A stretch of 64,000 bases of DNA from Ancrocorticia sp052089425 (GCF_052089425.1 NZ_JBQCZW010000003.1:62001-126000), one strand, 5' to 3'; shown: positions 17,101 through 26,213, counted from the first letter of the stretch. Notes: a model not told the origin generated them from the letters alone. A program made the numbers and translations.

Positions 17101-18472
17101 CGAGCGAGGTGCGCTGAATCTCCGGTTGTGTGAACTCCTCGCGGTGCTCGAAATCCTCCTGAGAATACAGGCGGATACAAATGCCATCAGCAACACGGCC
17201 ACTTCGGCCCGCGCGCTGATTCGCGCTGGCTTGCGAAACCGCCTCGATGGGCAGGCGCTGAACCTTCGTCTTGTTGGAATACCGCGAAATTCGTGCGGTA
17301 CCGGGATCCACCACGTACCGGATCCCCGGGACTGTCAGCGATGTCTCGGCAATGTTCGTAGCCAAGATAATCCGGCGAAGCGGATGGGATTCGAAGATGC
17401 GATGCTGTTCAGCGGAGGAAAGCCGAGCAAAGAGAGGCAGAACTTCCACAGCTTGCGGCACGCTGGATCGCGCCCCGGGTTCCACATAGCGCCTACCCAG
17501 CTCATCGGCGAGTGCCTGCTGGGTATCGCGAATCTCGCCCTCGCCAGAGAGGAACACGAGGATATCGCCGGGGCCTGCGGCCATGAGCTCCTGGCAGGCA
17601 TCCACGATGCCCGTTGCCTGATCGATGGCGCCGGAACGGCCGGGAGTTTTCGGCTTGCGCGAATGGGTGGGCCCATCCCGGCCATCGCTCTCCGAGGTGT
17701 CATCATCCCCGTCAAGCGGCTCGTACCGGATCTCCACCGGGTAGGTGCGGCCGGAAACCTCCACGATAGGTGCGCTGGTGCCGGGCTTTCCGCCCGCGAT
17801 GTGTTCGCCGAAATGCGCGGCAAAGCGCTCCGTATCGATTGTCGCGGAGGTGACGATTACCTTGAGGTCTGGCCTACGCGGAAGAAGGCGTGCCAAGTAG
17901 CCAAGAATGAAATCGATGTTCAGGGAGCGTTCGTGGGCCTCATCGATAATGAGAGTGTCGTAACGCAGAAGATCGGGATCCGATTGGATCTCAGCCAGAA
18001 GGATGCCGTCCGTCATGAGCTTGACCATCGTGTCAGGTCCAACTTCTTCTGTGAAACGCACCTGATATCCCACGGTGCCGCCCAGCGGGACGCTCAGTTC
18101 ATGACAGATTCTTTCAGCCACTGATCGTGCGGCGATTCTGCGGGGTTGAGTGTGGCCAATCATGGCCTCGACGCCCCGTCCCAAGTCCATACAGATCTTG
18201 GGTAGCTGGGTGGTTTTACCTGATCCAGTTTCTCCTGCAACGATGACAACTTGATGATCGCGAATCGCTGAAGCAATTTCTTCGCGGCGAGCGGATACAG
18301 GGAGCTGTTCTGGATACGTGATCACTGGCTTTTGTGGATGGCGAGATGTCCCCTTGTCCTTCTTGTGGCCATTTGCTGCCGGTTTCTGGTGATCAGACAA
18401 ATTGCGCGACGAATTGCGGGGCTTCGTATTCTTGCCTCGCGGAGCATGTGAGTGAGCAATCTGATCGGACAT
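14159..18472 (-). CDS. hrpA: ATP-dependent RNA helicase HrpA (DEAH-box)
   Basis: A 1437-residue DEAH-box helicase. After a basic 50-residue N-terminus come Walker A (GETGSGKTT, residues 80-88), the DEAH box (IIDEAHERSLN), SATIDTERFA, and helicase C motifs (ILATNIAETSLTVPGI, QRAGRSGRV). A HA2/OB region and the long HrpA-specific C-terminal domain (DUF3418) follow. A charged insertion near residues 260-285 is not conserved as far as I know. HrpA helicases act on RNA and are linked to mRNA processing and release of stalled ribosomes. The gene stands alone on the minus strand. Confidence 0.95.
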   Translation of the reverse strand: MSDQIAHSHAPRGKNTKPRNSSRNLSDHQKPAANGHKKDKGTSRHPQKPVITYPEQLPVSARREEIASAIRDHQVVIVAGETGSGKTTQLPKICMDLGRGVEAMIGHTQPRRIAARSVAERICHELSVPLGGTVGYQVRFTEEVGPDTMVKLMTDGILLAEIQSDPDLLRYDTLIIDEAHERSLNIDFILGYLARLLPRRPDLKVIVTSATIDTERFAAHFGEHIAGGKPGTSAPIVEVSGRTYPVEIRYEPLDGDDDTSESDGRDGPTHSRKPKTPGRSGAIDQATGIVDACQELMAAGPGDILVFLSGEGEIRDTQQALADELGRRYVEPGARSSVPQAVEVLPLFARLSSAEQHRIFESHPLRRIILATNIAETSLTVPGIRYVVDPGTARISRYSNKTKVQRLPIEAVSQASANQRAGRSGRVADGICIRLYSQEDFEHREEFTQPEIQRTSLASVILQMISLGLGDISKFPFIDPPEERAVRAGMQLLEEIGAVDTRHGTRLTKIGHQLSRLPLDPRLGRMLIEAQRNGCASEVLILVAALSVQDVRERPTEKRAQADQLHARFTASSSDFLAYLTLWRYLHTQQRELSGSQFRRTCRAEYLNYLRYREWSDVVSQLQQMARPLGLDIHRLELPSHAQIRDAGAGQAGSAAVATACRELGRGSDTPEAGSIHRSMLVGLLSNLGNWSERTKDYSGARGTHFVIWPGSGLHRRTPDWVMAAELVETSRLFARTVASVEPHWIEPLAKHLTRKSYSEPYWSSRKGAAMCKEKVTLYGMTLVADRNILLSSVGTESSKELAREMFIRHALVEGEWRSHHKFLSRNKEALEDALRTEEKLRKRGVVADDQAIFDFYSERIPQNVVSARHFDSWWKKEKDKSLLNFTPELLLGSAGASSAEYPSEWTQGDLTFSLEYTFNPGQYGDGVTVTIPVTLLPQVEDVGFDWLVPGMREDLVIGTIRALPKQVRRKLVPAPDVAQAILPLLDPSSGQNFHDAFGDAVFQLRGFWITDDDWRHTELPDYLQMHFRIRSERGAVLEEGTNLSALHNSLAPRAKSAVEGVVKGAVAQALDEARAGLSQSLQPSDSAWKAQSEKAGLTSHNRSASANSGSATQSKPAPKSGAPAQSDGARGQGSKRESTLEDEPLTTWPQNLPLSVETPGLHGMIVRGYPALIRRKSGVYVDVLSEPAQQVREHRLGVIQLLKQTLQLPEARITSRWNSLQALGLAGSPYPSTSALVDDLQLTVARNLADHWAKKQGVSLGELREQALWDDLCATARNRFEDDVHELATLAARICTSWASVEQSLKANTSITLLATVSDLHDQLNALMPSGFLFSTPEEQLPHLIRYLNAAAIRLEKASQNPAADDSLAWQVSDVSSHIDAKREELAGQPYDLRAMRTLEQARWMLEEFRVSLFAQQLGTQGKVSTKRITKLLASI

Positions 18473-18551
18473 ACTGCGCTATTCTCCCACACAGAACTGA
18501 GGAGATGCGAGTACGATGCCACACGCAGCATCGACGTAGGAGGTTCCCATC

Positions 18552-19580
18552 ATGCGGTTCGTTTGGAGCGCGCTTTCCATCATTGTGGTGGCATGTGCGG
18601 TTGTTACCGTCAAGCCCGAGCTCTTGGTAGCCGATTATGCACTCCAAACCCCCTTTGCCCAAATGTTGGCAATGCGAGGATGGATTGCCGTGGGCCTTGC
18701 CGCCATTGGCCTAGTGTTCCTCATCTTCGGCGCTCTCAGGTTCTTTGTGGCGCGCCGCGGCCGAATCGCTCTCACCTTTTCGATTGCAATGTTGCTGGTA
18801 GCTGGGCTGCACGCTGGCACGATGTACTCTCGCGGTATTACGGACAACGAAGCCTTGGAAGGTGAGTCCACCGGGGCCTCCATCACCGTGATGCAGTACA
18901 ACACCATGGGTGGTGAAGTGGAGGCAAGCGATCTTGCCGAAACCATTGCCGATAGCGGTGTGAGCGTTGTGACACTGCCCGAAACCTCCACAGAATCCGG
19001 CCAAGAGATCGTTGCTGAACTAGCATCTCGTGGCCTCCAATTCCAGCAGTTCGATTCGGGAACATCGGATTACGAAGCCGATTACACCTCAACCGTCATG
19101 CTCGTATCTTCAAGCCTCGGGGAATACAGTCAGGAACAGATCTTCGCTAGCCCAGCCAATGGTGCACAAAGCGCTCCGCAAGGGCTCAAGGCCGTTCCGG
19201 TGAGCGGTGAGGGCCCCACTCTCATCGCGGTGCACGCGCTGTCTCCTGGCCGTGAGCACATGGAGGCTTGGGCAAGCGAAGCAGAGCAGGCCTATTCGCT
19301 CTGCTCAAGCGAACCCAACGCCATCATCTCCGGCGATTTCAATTCGACCAAGGATCACGAGGCGGCACTCGGCCTATCGTGCAAGGACGCCGTGGCGCAG
19401 GCCGGTTCTGGCGCCGTCGGTACGTGGCCCGTTGGCTTGCCTCCGCTCTTAGCCTCTCCCATTGACCGTGTGCTGACCACAGGTGGATACGAAGGAGACA
19501 GCGCGGCCTTCGTTGATCTGGGTGGATCTGACCATCGCGGCGTGATCGTGCGCCTGAACCCGCAGGGAGCCACCGCATAG
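18552..19580 (+). CDS. membrane-anchored endonuclease/exonuclease/phosphatase family protein
   Basis: A 342-residue protein with three N-terminal membrane helices (residues 5-20, 40-65, 72-92) and an extracytoplasmic EEP-fold domain. Fold motifs are VMQYNTMGGE, TLPETS, ISGDFNST and the C-terminal GSDHRGV carrying the catalytic Asp-His pair. This layout resembles the YafD-like EEP subgroup. The substrate could be a nucleic acid or phospholipid. The ATG at 18552 is preceded by TAGGAGGTTCC. It is divergent from hrpA. Confidence 0.82.
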   Translation: MRFVWSALSIIVVACAVVTVKPELLVADYALQTPFAQMLAMRGWIAVGLAAIGLVFLIFGALRFFVARRGRIALTFSIAMLLVAGLHAGTMYSRGITDNEALEGESTGASITVMQYNTMGGEVEASDLAETIADSGVSVVTLPETSTESGQEIVAELASRGLQFQQFDSGTSDYEADYTSTVMLVSSSLGEYSQEQIFASPANGAQSAPQGLKAVPVSGEGPTLIAVHALSPGREHMEAWASEAEQAYSLCSSEPNAIISGDFNSTKDHEAALGLSCKDAVAQAGSGAVGTWPVGLPPLLASPIDRVLTTGGYEGDSAAFVDLGGSDHRGVIVRLNPQGATA

Positions 19581-19618
19581 GTCATCCTGGCTGGCGGGCG
19601 CGGGTGATGTTCGCGCGA

Positions 19619-20221
19619 CTAGCCCGGCTGTTCAGATGTCCCATCGGCAGGGGACTGCGCCAGCTTGGCGAGTTCTGCCAGAGCAACCTTCCAGTAGGCC
19701 TTCGTCTCTGGGACGTCAGATTCCGCGCGCAGGCGCGAATGCGTGACCGATACCCGCGTGCGCGGCAAGCCATCACTGCCTTCGGGCAGGTCATAGAGGG
19801 CGATGACAACTCGAGAACCATCGGATGCACTCAACCGCAGTGTTTTCCCGGGAGTTCTACCCCGCACCTTGAATTCCACGTCTAGCCAGGAGCGGCGCAG
19901 GCCGTCGTCGTCGACAAAAGGCCAAATTTCCAAAGCCGTGAGCTTGACGGACTTGCTCACGGACATCTCGACCGTGCCGTGTTCGCTCTGAGGCGTATCC
20001 TTACCGCGGGCGCTCTCGTATTCGAGCGTCACGCTCTGGGCCCACCAGCTATCGACATCGCCCTTCCCGCCCAGCCAGCGCTCGATGCGCCCATGATCCC
20101 AGTCTTCTGCGCCGGCTCGGTCCAGCGCCTTGAACCACTGTTTGTGGGTGCGGCCGGTGGTTTCTTTGAGGCGCTCGTCGCTGATCGCGTGGGGCTGCTG
20201 CGCCGAAAGTGTGTCAGACAT
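19619..20221 (-). CDS. DUF4287-type protein with SRPBCC-like domain
   Basis: A 200-residue cytoplasmic protein. Residues 17-60 (LKETTGRTHKQWFKALDRAG, WDHGRIERWL) match the short DUF4287 pattern, and the remainder (WWAQSVTLEYESARG, then a beta-rich core) looks like the SRPBCC/AHSA1 fold fused to that domain in many actinobacteria. Function unknown. Confidence 0.72.
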   Translation of the reverse strand: MSDTLSAQQPHAISDERLKETTGRTHKQWFKALDRAGAEDWDHGRIERWLGGKGDVDSWWAQSVTLEYESARGKDTPQSEHGTVEMSVSKSVKLTALEIWPFVDDDGLRRSWLDVEFKVRGRTPGKTLRLSASDGSRVVIALYDLPEGSDGLPRTRVSVTHSRLRAESDVPETKAYWKVALAELAKLAQSPADGTSEQPG

Positions 20222-20317
20222 GATTGCCCCCTTCAGGCAATTGACTCACGTCACAGTCTACGGGAGGTGGGCCTAGTCCGATACGCTTGCAGGGTACTTC
20301 GATACCAAGGAGAAAAC

Positions 20318-20587
20318 ATGCATATTAAGTCCCTTATCGTTGGTGGATCGATCGGCTACGTACTGGGCGCGCGCGCCGGGCGTGGACGCTACGAGCAGAT
20401 CGCGAAACTCGCATCGAAAATTTGGAACTCTAACCCCGTCAGCTCTGCGAAAGACAAGGCGAAGGACGCCGCTGGCAGTGCCGCCCACGGGCTGAAGGAT
20501 CGCGCGGAGGCAGCCGCCCCGTTCGGGCGTGGGCAAGATGACACCGATTCCGATGGGACTGTGAAGGTGGCCCCCGTAGACTTTTAG
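20318..20587 (+). CDS. YtxH-like small protein
   Basis: An 89-residue protein starting MHIKSLIVGGSIGYVLGARAG and continuing GRYEQIAKLASKIWN, the usual pattern of short actinobacterial YtxH-like proteins with one glycine-rich membrane helix and an amphipathic tail. The ATG at 20318 has an AAGGAGA ribosome site; longer frames upstream are antisense to the DUF4287 gene. It sits 2 nt before the TRIC-type gene, so the two form an operon. Confidence 0.75.
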   Translation: MHIKSLIVGGSIGYVLGARAGRGRYEQIAKLASKIWNSNPVSSAKDKAKDAAGSAAHGLKDRAEAAAPFGRGQDDTDSDGTVKVAPVDF

Positions 20588-20589
20588 CC

Positions 20590-21531
20590 GTGGATTTGGC
20601 GAGCATTTTTCCGACAGTCTTTCAGATCTTCGATCTGGCCGGCGTGGTGGTAGCCGGTACCCTCGGGGGAATGGTCGCTCGCGAAATGCGGCTAGATATC
20701 GTGGGCTTTCTGGCGCTCGCGGTGATGTCCGCGCTGGGCGGCGGAATGATCCGCGATACGCTCCTTCAAATGGGGCCGCCCGTAGCTCTCACCAACCCGT
20801 ACTATCTTCCCGGTGCCTTCACCGGAGCCATCTTTGCCTTCTTCCTGACTCTGTCCGGCAAGTGGTGGAACCGCTTTCTCTTGGTGGCCGATGCCTTCGT
20901 GCTTGGGGCGTGGACTGCCACCGGCGTAGTGAAAACGCTTGAGGGTGGCTTCGGGATCCTGCCCGCCATCTTGATGGGGACAGTGACAGCCGTGGGCGGC
21001 GGCATGATCCGCGACGTTGCTGTGGGACGCATTCCCTCGATCTTCGGCGGAAATACGCTCTATGCCACAGCTTCGGTGATCGCCTCCGCTCCAGCGATCA
21101 TCCTGTGGTATCTGGGCTATCCCACGATCGCAACGGCAGCCTCCACGCTCGTGGCCGGAGCCATCGCCATCACGGCCAGACGGTACCGCTGGAGCCTTCC
21201 CGTGAACGATGACTATTCGCTCCGCAAGTCCATTCGGCGCATGCACGATCGGGCCAAGGCGAAGCCCAGGTTCCTCAAAGTGCGGCACGCCCCCGCAGGT
21301 GCCGGCTATGGGCGGCGGCGCTTCGGCAGCGTGATTGGGCACGGGAGCGGCCGTGGCCACGGCCGTGTTCGCGGGGCAGGGCGAGATGCTGGGCATGAGG
21401 CTGGGCGAGAGGCCGGACCCGCTCAACAGGAGGGGTTTGAGGCGACGTCTGCTGGAACGCCGGGCGGGCCGGGCGCGGCTGCCGGTGGGACGCCGAACGG
21501 TCCATCAAACGGCTCACCCTCCGATTCCTAG
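20590..21531 (+). CDS. TRIC/UPF0126-family cation channel-like membrane protein
   Basis: A 313-residue membrane protein with the internal duplication of the prokaryotic TRIC (YicG/YadS, UPF0126) family: each three-helix repeat ends in a GGGMIRD motif (SALGGGMIRDTLL and TAVGGGMIRDVAV). The first ~210 residues are the channel unit. The C-terminal ~100 residues form a Gly/Arg/Ala-rich tail with GHGSGRGHGRVRGAG-like sequence, which is unusual. Start is GTG. The 3' end overlaps the convergent App1-like gene by 4 nt. Confidence 0.88.
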   Translation: MDLASIFPTVFQIFDLAGVVVAGTLGGMVAREMRLDIVGFLALAVMSALGGGMIRDTLLQMGPPVALTNPYYLPGAFTGAIFAFFLTLSGKWWNRFLLVADAFVLGAWTATGVVKTLEGGFGILPAILMGTVTAVGGGMIRDVAVGRIPSIFGGNTLYATASVIASAPAIILWYLGYPTIATAASTLVAGAIAITARRYRWSLPVNDDYSLRKSIRRMHDRAKAKPRFLKVRHAPAGAGYGRRRFGSVIGHGSGRGHGRVRGAGRDAGHEAGREAGPAQQEGFEATSAGTPGGPGAAAGGTPNGPSNGSPSDS

Positions 21532-22661
21532 AACATCTCCCGGATCTTCGCTAGGAGGCCAAAGCCATCCTTTGCAGTGATGAGGGGAACGGAGATGTCC
21601 GGGGTGTCCTGCGGCTCAAGCCCCACGAGTGCGCCCTGTGAGAGGACCTTCTCCACGGGGTTGAGCTGGCGCAGGGCGATACCAGCAACATGGCGTGGGT
21701 GTTCGCGTGCCAGCTCCCCGTAAATGAAGGGATCGTGCTGGCCATCGTCTCCCACGAGGAACCAGCGAATCTGCGGAAACATGATGATGAGGTTCCGCAG
21801 CTGGGTCTTCTTGTGCTCCTGTCCCGAGCGGAAAAGCCCGGTGGGAGTGGGGCCCCAATCGGTCATCAGGAGAGGGCCGGTAGGAAGATGGTTCTCCGTG
21901 ATGAACTCCTGCATGGCTGGCAGCGTGTTCCAGGCACCGGTGGATAGATAAAACACTGGGCTATCCGGATATTCTCTGAGCAGCTCGGCGTAGAATGCCG
22001 CCATTCCGGGAACCGGCTGGCGCGTGTTGGTGCGCCGAACGAAGGAGTTCCACGCCGCCAGAGCCATTCGCGGCAGCCATGTGATGACGATCGTATCGTC
22101 CACATCGGATATGAGCCCGAGCTTCGCGTCCGGCTCAATCACAAGAATTGGAGCGGTGGCCGGCTCTCCGGCTCGCGGCGTGATGGTTGCTTCGTGCCAG
22201 CCAGGGGCTAGCCCGTGATCGGGGACGAGCAGATCGATGTAGCCGGAGCTGTCCGTGCGCGATTCGATGCGGCGGCCCGCGATCTCCACAGTGACGGGAA
22301 GATAGCCTACCTGCGTGGTGAAAAACTGCCGCCAGCCGCGCTCATACTCACGTGCACGCTCCGAAGCAATCTCCACCATGTCATCCACGGCGTCGATCGC
22401 GGGACCGTGGGCATCTAGGAGCTGGGAGACCGGGCGCTCCGCCAACGGACTATGGGTGCCGCGCGGCAGGAACGGGAACGTGAATGGCCTGTCCTCATCC
22501 GGTGAGACCATGAGGGCCCGCCCCAGCACGCGCAGCTCCGTGGTGGAACCGTAGCCCGTGAATGGGAAGATGCGCGGGAGCCAGCCCTGAGCGCGCCGGC
22601 GCACGATTCCGCGCCGGTTGATGCCGTTATCCAGCGCGCGCGCGATATCAGCCAGTGCCAC
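21528..22661 (-). CDS. App1-like phosphatase domain protein (DUF2183)
   Basis: A 377-residue protein whose C-terminal half holds the App1 phosphatidate-phosphatase-type HAD catalytic domain: LISDVDDTIV (DVDDT at 186-190), VFYLSTGAWN and LVGDDGQHDP. The N-terminal ~180 residues form the beta-rich region common to bacterial members. The yeast relative dephosphorylates phosphatidic acid; the bacterial substrate is not known. It starts at GTG after a GGGGGA ribosome site. Confidence 0.85.
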   Translation of the reverse strand: MALADIARALDNGINRRGIVRRRAQGWLPRIFPFTGYGSTTELRVLGRALMVSPDEDRPFTFPFLPRGTHSPLAERPVSQLLDAHGPAIDAVDDMVEIASERAREYERGWRQFFTTQVGYLPVTVEIAGRRIESRTDSSGYIDLLVPDHGLAPGWHEATITPRAGEPATAPILVIEPDAKLGLISDVDDTIVITWLPRMALAAWNSFVRRTNTRQPVPGMAAFYAELLREYPDSPVFYLSTGAWNTLPAMQEFITENHLPTGPLLMTDWGPTPTGLFRSGQEHKKTQLRNLIIMFPQIRWFLVGDDGQHDPFIYGELAREHPRHVAGIALRQLNPVEKVLSQGALVGLEPQDTPDISVPLITAKDGFGLLAKIREMF

Positions 22662-22842
22662 GATTCCCCCTTAACGCTTGCACACGTAACACCCACACCG
22701 TGAGCCCGATCGGAGCTCCGGTAGCCACAGCCTCACCAGCCCAAGCCACGGACGCACCAGCCGCGGTCACGCTAGCCTCACCCACAGCCTCACCAGCCCC
22801 GGCGGCTAACAGCTACAGTTCCAGCTCCGGTTCCAGCCAGCC

Positions 22843-24300
22843 CTAGTCCTGCTGCTCCTCGCTGCGGTCTCCGCTCCACAATGTGTGGAAGGTGCCGTCG
22901 CGATCAGTGCGGTGATAGGTGTGGGCTCCGAAGAAGTCCCGCTGGCCCTGAATGAGGTTAGCCGGAAGCTTTTCGGCGCGCACGCCGTCGTAGTAGGACA
23001 GCGAGGAAGCGAACGCGGGGATCGGGATCCCGTTGAGCGCCGCGTAGGAAACGATCAGGCGCCAATCGTTGACAGCCTTGGCGATCTCTGCGGAGAAGTA
23101 ATCATCCGCAAGCAGCAGCGGAAGATCTGCGTTGCGCTCGTAGGCGTCCGTGATCGGGTTGAGGAAGGCCGCACGGATGATGCATCCGCCGCGCCAGATC
23201 CGTGCCATCGCACCCAGATCGATGTCCCACTCGTACTCCTTGGAGGCTGCACGGATGAGCTCAAAGCCCTGAGAATAGGCCACCATCTTGGAGGCGTAGA
23301 GGGCTTGGCGGATGGATTCGATGAAACCATCGGCATCGTCAACCTGCATGCCTGCGGTGTGAGGAGCAAGCGCCGATTGCCCGGCCGCACGCTCAGCAGC
23401 GCCACCGGAAAGCGAGCGAGCAAACGTGGCCTCGGCGATTCCCGTGACGGGAACGCCAAACTCCGCCGCCGTTTGCACTGTCCATGCGCCCGTGCCCTTC
23501 TGCGAGGCCTGATCCAGCACGATGTCCACGAACGGTTGATCCGTTTCAGGATCCATGTGCTGGAGAACATCGGCGGTGATCTCGATCAGGTAGGAATCGA
23601 GTTCCGTGGTGTTCCACGTTTCGAACACCTTGCCAATCTCCGGAGCGGACAGCCCAAGGCCCTGACGCATGAGGTCATAGGCCTCGGCAATCAGCTGCAT
23701 ATCGGCGTATTCGATGCCGTTATGCACCATCTTGACGAAGTGGCCCGCCCCATCTGGCCCCACATGGGTACAGCACGGCACGCCATCAACGTGTGCGGAG
23801 ATCTTCTCGAACATAGGCCCGAGGCGATCGTAGGATTCCGTGGTGCCACCGGGCATGATCGAGGGGCCCTTGAGCGCGCCCTCTTCACCGCCGGATACGC
23901 CGCTGCCCACGTAGTGCAGGCCGCGATCGCGGATGGCGGCCTCGCGCCGCCGAGTGTCCTGATAGTTCGAGTTTCCGCAATCAACGATGATATCGCCAGC
24001 CTCCATGAGCGAGGCGAGTTCATCGATCACTGCATCGGTGGCGGGTCCAGCCTTGACCATGATGATGGCAACCCGTGGCGTCGATAGAGAGGCCACGAAA
24101 TCTTCCAACGATTCGGATGGATAGAATTCGCCTTCACTACCGTGTTCGGCTATGACGCGTTCAGTTTTCGCCGTGCTTCGGTTGTGGATGGCAACCTTGT
24201 ACCCGTTGCGGGCAAGGTTGCGCGCCAAATTAGAGCCCATGACGGCCATACCGGTGACGCCGATATCAGCAATTCCCACAGGTGGTGTTCCCAGTGACAT
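22843..24300 (-). CDS. gnd: 6-phosphogluconate dehydrogenase, decarboxylating
   Basis: Oxidises and decarboxylates 6-phosphogluconate to ribulose 5-phosphate with NADP+, in the oxidative pentose phosphate pathway. At 485 residues it is the long GndA form. Evidence: the N-terminal dinucleotide site (IGVTGMAVMGSNLARNLARNG) with HNRSTAKT, which favours NADP+, the substrate signature VSGGEEGALKGPSIMPGG, the catalytic VKMVHNGIEYADMQ and the QKGTGAWT motif. It is 26 nt downstream of pgm. The 181-bp spacer beyond its stop is a low-complexity Ala/Ser/Pro-type stretch with no supported gene. Confidence 0.96.
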   Translation of the reverse strand: MSLGTPPVGIADIGVTGMAVMGSNLARNLARNGYKVAIHNRSTAKTERVIAEHGSEGEFYPSESLEDFVASLSTPRVAIIMVKAGPATDAVIDELASLMEAGDIIVDCGNSNYQDTRRREAAIRDRGLHYVGSGVSGGEEGALKGPSIMPGGTTESYDRLGPMFEKISAHVDGVPCCTHVGPDGAGHFVKMVHNGIEYADMQLIAEAYDLMRQGLGLSAPEIGKVFETWNTTELDSYLIEITADVLQHMDPETDQPFVDIVLDQASQKGTGAWTVQTAAEFGVPVTGIAEATFARSLSGGAAERAAGQSALAPHTAGMQVDDADGFIESIRQALYASKMVAYSQGFELIRAASKEYEWDIDLGAMARIWRGGCIIRAAFLNPITDAYERNADLPLLLADDYFSAEIAKAVNDWRLIVSYAALNGIPIPAFASSLSYYDGVRAEKLPANLIQGQRDFFGAHTYHRTDRDGTFHTLWSGDRSEEQQD

Positions 24301-24326
24301 ATATGTGTTCCTTCGAGATTGCTCGC

Positions 24327-26003
24327 TCAGCCCTTCAAAGCGTTGGATACAACGGCCTTCGCTTCTTCTTGGACCTTCGCGAGGTGTTCGGCACCCTTAA
24401 AGGATTCCCCGTAAATCTTATACACGTCTTCCGTTCCGGAGGGGCGTGCAGCGAACCAGGCGTTTTCCGTGGTGACCTTGAGGCCACCAATCTTGGCGTT
24501 GTTGCCGGGTGCACGGACGAGCTTACCTGTGATGGGCTCTCCAGCCAGATCCGTGGCGGTCACATCCTCGGGGCTCAAGGCTCCCAGCTTGGCCTTCTCT
24601 GCCTTCGAGGCCGCGGCATCGATGCGAGCATATGCAGAATCGCCGTAGCGCTCCACCTGCTCGTCATGCAGCCCGGATGGGGACTTCCCGGTCACGGCAA
24701 TGATCTCCGCGGCCAACAGATCCATGATGAGCCCATCCTTATCGGTGGTCCACACCGTCCCATCCTTGCGGAGGAAGGAGCCGCCAGCCGATTCTTCGCC
24801 ACCAAACCCGATCTCTCCGGTGAGCAGTCCTGGCACGAACCACTTGAATCCAACGGGAACTTCCACAACCTCGCGCCCGATGCCGCCAACCACTCGGTTG
24901 ATGAGTGAGGACGAAACAAGCGTTTTGCCCACGCCAGCTTCCGCGCCCCAACCGGGCCGGTGCGTGAAGAGGTACTCGATCGCCACAGCCAGATAGTGGT
25001 TGGGGTTCATGAGCCCGCCATCTGGGGTCACAATGCCGTGACGATCCGAATCCGCATCGTTACCGGTGGCGATATCGTAGGGCGTGTTGCCGCTGGCATC
25101 GGGAACCATGCGCTCGCGCAGGGAGGCCATGGCATAGGGGGAGGAGCAATCCATGCGGATCTTGCCATCCCAGTCCAAGGTCATGAACGGCCAGCGCGGA
25201 TCCACGTCAGGATTCACAACGGTGAGGTCAATGCCGTAGCGCGAAGCGATCTCGCCCCAGTACTCCACGGAGGCCCCGCCGAGGGGATCAGCTCCGATGC
25301 GCACGCCGGCCTTCCGGATCGCCTCAAAGTCAATCATGGAGTCGAGTTCACTCACATACAGTTCGCGGAAATCGAAGCCCGCCACCTGTTCCTTGGCCTG
25401 ATCGTATGGCACACGCTTGATGGCCTTCCACCCGCTTGCCAGGAGCTCGTTCGCACGCGCAGCGATCACCGAGGTGGCATCCGTATCAGCTGGACCACCC
25501 GTTGGTGGGTTGTACTTGAATCCGCCGTCACGTGGCGGGTTATGGGACGGGGTGATGACGATTCCGTCGGCCAGCCCCGGACCGTCCTGCCGCAAGCCGT
25601 CGGGCGAACCCACGCCGTTAGCCACCAGAATTGCCAGCGATACGGCCGGAGTAGGCGTGTACGAGCCGCGCGAATCCACGCGCACGTCCGCACCGTTAGC
25701 CACCAGCACCTCGATCGCCGTCTTCTCGGCAGGTTCGGATAGCCCGTGCGTATCGCGGCCGATGTAAATGGGCCCATCGTAGCCCTGATCGGCGCGATAT
25801 TCCGCAATAGCCTGCGTGGTTGCGGCGATGTGCGCCTCATTGAAAGCTCCGTCCAGAGAGGAGCCGCGATGCCCAGAGGTTCCGAACACAACCGCCTGGA
25901 GCGGATCATTCGGATCGGGTTCGATCGAATAGTAGGCGGAGAGAAGCTCATCTACGTCGATGAGGTCCTCGGCTTTTGCAAGAAGTCCAGCGCGTTCGTT
26001 CAT
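24327..26003 (-). CDS. pgm: phosphoglucomutase (alpha-D-glucose phosphate-specific)
   Basis: Interconverts glucose 1-phosphate and glucose 6-phosphate. The 558-residue length, FGTSGHRGSSLDGAFNEAHI, the phospho-serine loop VITPSHNPPRDGG (S153) and the sugar-binding FGGEESAGGSFLRKDG identify the Pgm class. The C-terminal RPSGTEDVYKIYGES binds the phosphate. It connects the galactose genes elsewhere in the window to central metabolism and lies just upstream of gnd in one transcription unit. Confidence 0.96.
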   Translation of the reverse strand: MNERAGLLAKAEDLIDVDELLSAYYSIEPDPNDPLQAVVFGTSGHRGSSLDGAFNEAHIAATTQAIAEYRADQGYDGPIYIGRDTHGLSEPAEKTAIEVLVANGADVRVDSRGSYTPTPAVSLAILVANGVGSPDGLRQDGPGLADGIVITPSHNPPRDGGFKYNPPTGGPADTDATSVIAARANELLASGWKAIKRVPYDQAKEQVAGFDFRELYVSELDSMIDFEAIRKAGVRIGADPLGGASVEYWGEIASRYGIDLTVVNPDVDPRWPFMTLDWDGKIRMDCSSPYAMASLRERMVPDASGNTPYDIATGNDADSDRHGIVTPDGGLMNPNHYLAVAIEYLFTHRPGWGAEAGVGKTLVSSSLINRVVGGIGREVVEVPVGFKWFVPGLLTGEIGFGGEESAGGSFLRKDGTVWTTDKDGLIMDLLAAEIIAVTGKSPSGLHDEQVERYGDSAYARIDAAASKAEKAKLGALSPEDVTATDLAGEPITGKLVRAPGNNAKIGGLKVTTENAWFAARPSGTEDVYKIYGESFKGAEHLAKVQEEAKAVVSNALKG

Positions 26004-26079
26004 GCATATGATTGTCCCACGTCACATTCTTTTGCGCAGCCTGTAATCACAGGACGGAAGTTTGGGAGTACGTGGGGAA

Positions 26080-26111
26080 CCGTCGTCGTCGTTATTTTCC
26101 GACGACGACGG
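26080..26111. repeat. CGT/CGA trinucleotide inverted repeat
   Basis: CCGTCGTCGTCG and CGACGACGACGG form a perfect 12-bp stem with an 8-nt AT-rich loop, in the 264-bp spacer between pgm and the OpuA terminator. It is not followed by a U-tract. The same trinucleotide core recurs at other places in the window. Confidence 0.7.
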
Positions 26112-26213
26112 CGTTCCAACCCACCCATGGACAACGTATGTGCTCTCTGGACGCGGCATACCGTGTCCACGGGCGCCATAACCGGTCCAACTCCAACTGT
26201 GGGGGAAACTAAA

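Noticed and set aside
17126..18124. 332-residue plus-strand open frame
   Set aside because: Antisense to the HrpA helicase core.
22655..22846. 63-codon plus-strand frame with Ala/Ser/Pro repeats
   Set aside because: No ribosome site, low complexity and no family signal; treated as spacer between the App1-like gene and gnd.
22885..24087. 400-residue plus-strand open frame
   Set aside because: It is antisense to gnd, whose product has unmistakable family motifs; the frame is open only because of GC-rich codon use and has no domain-like pattern.
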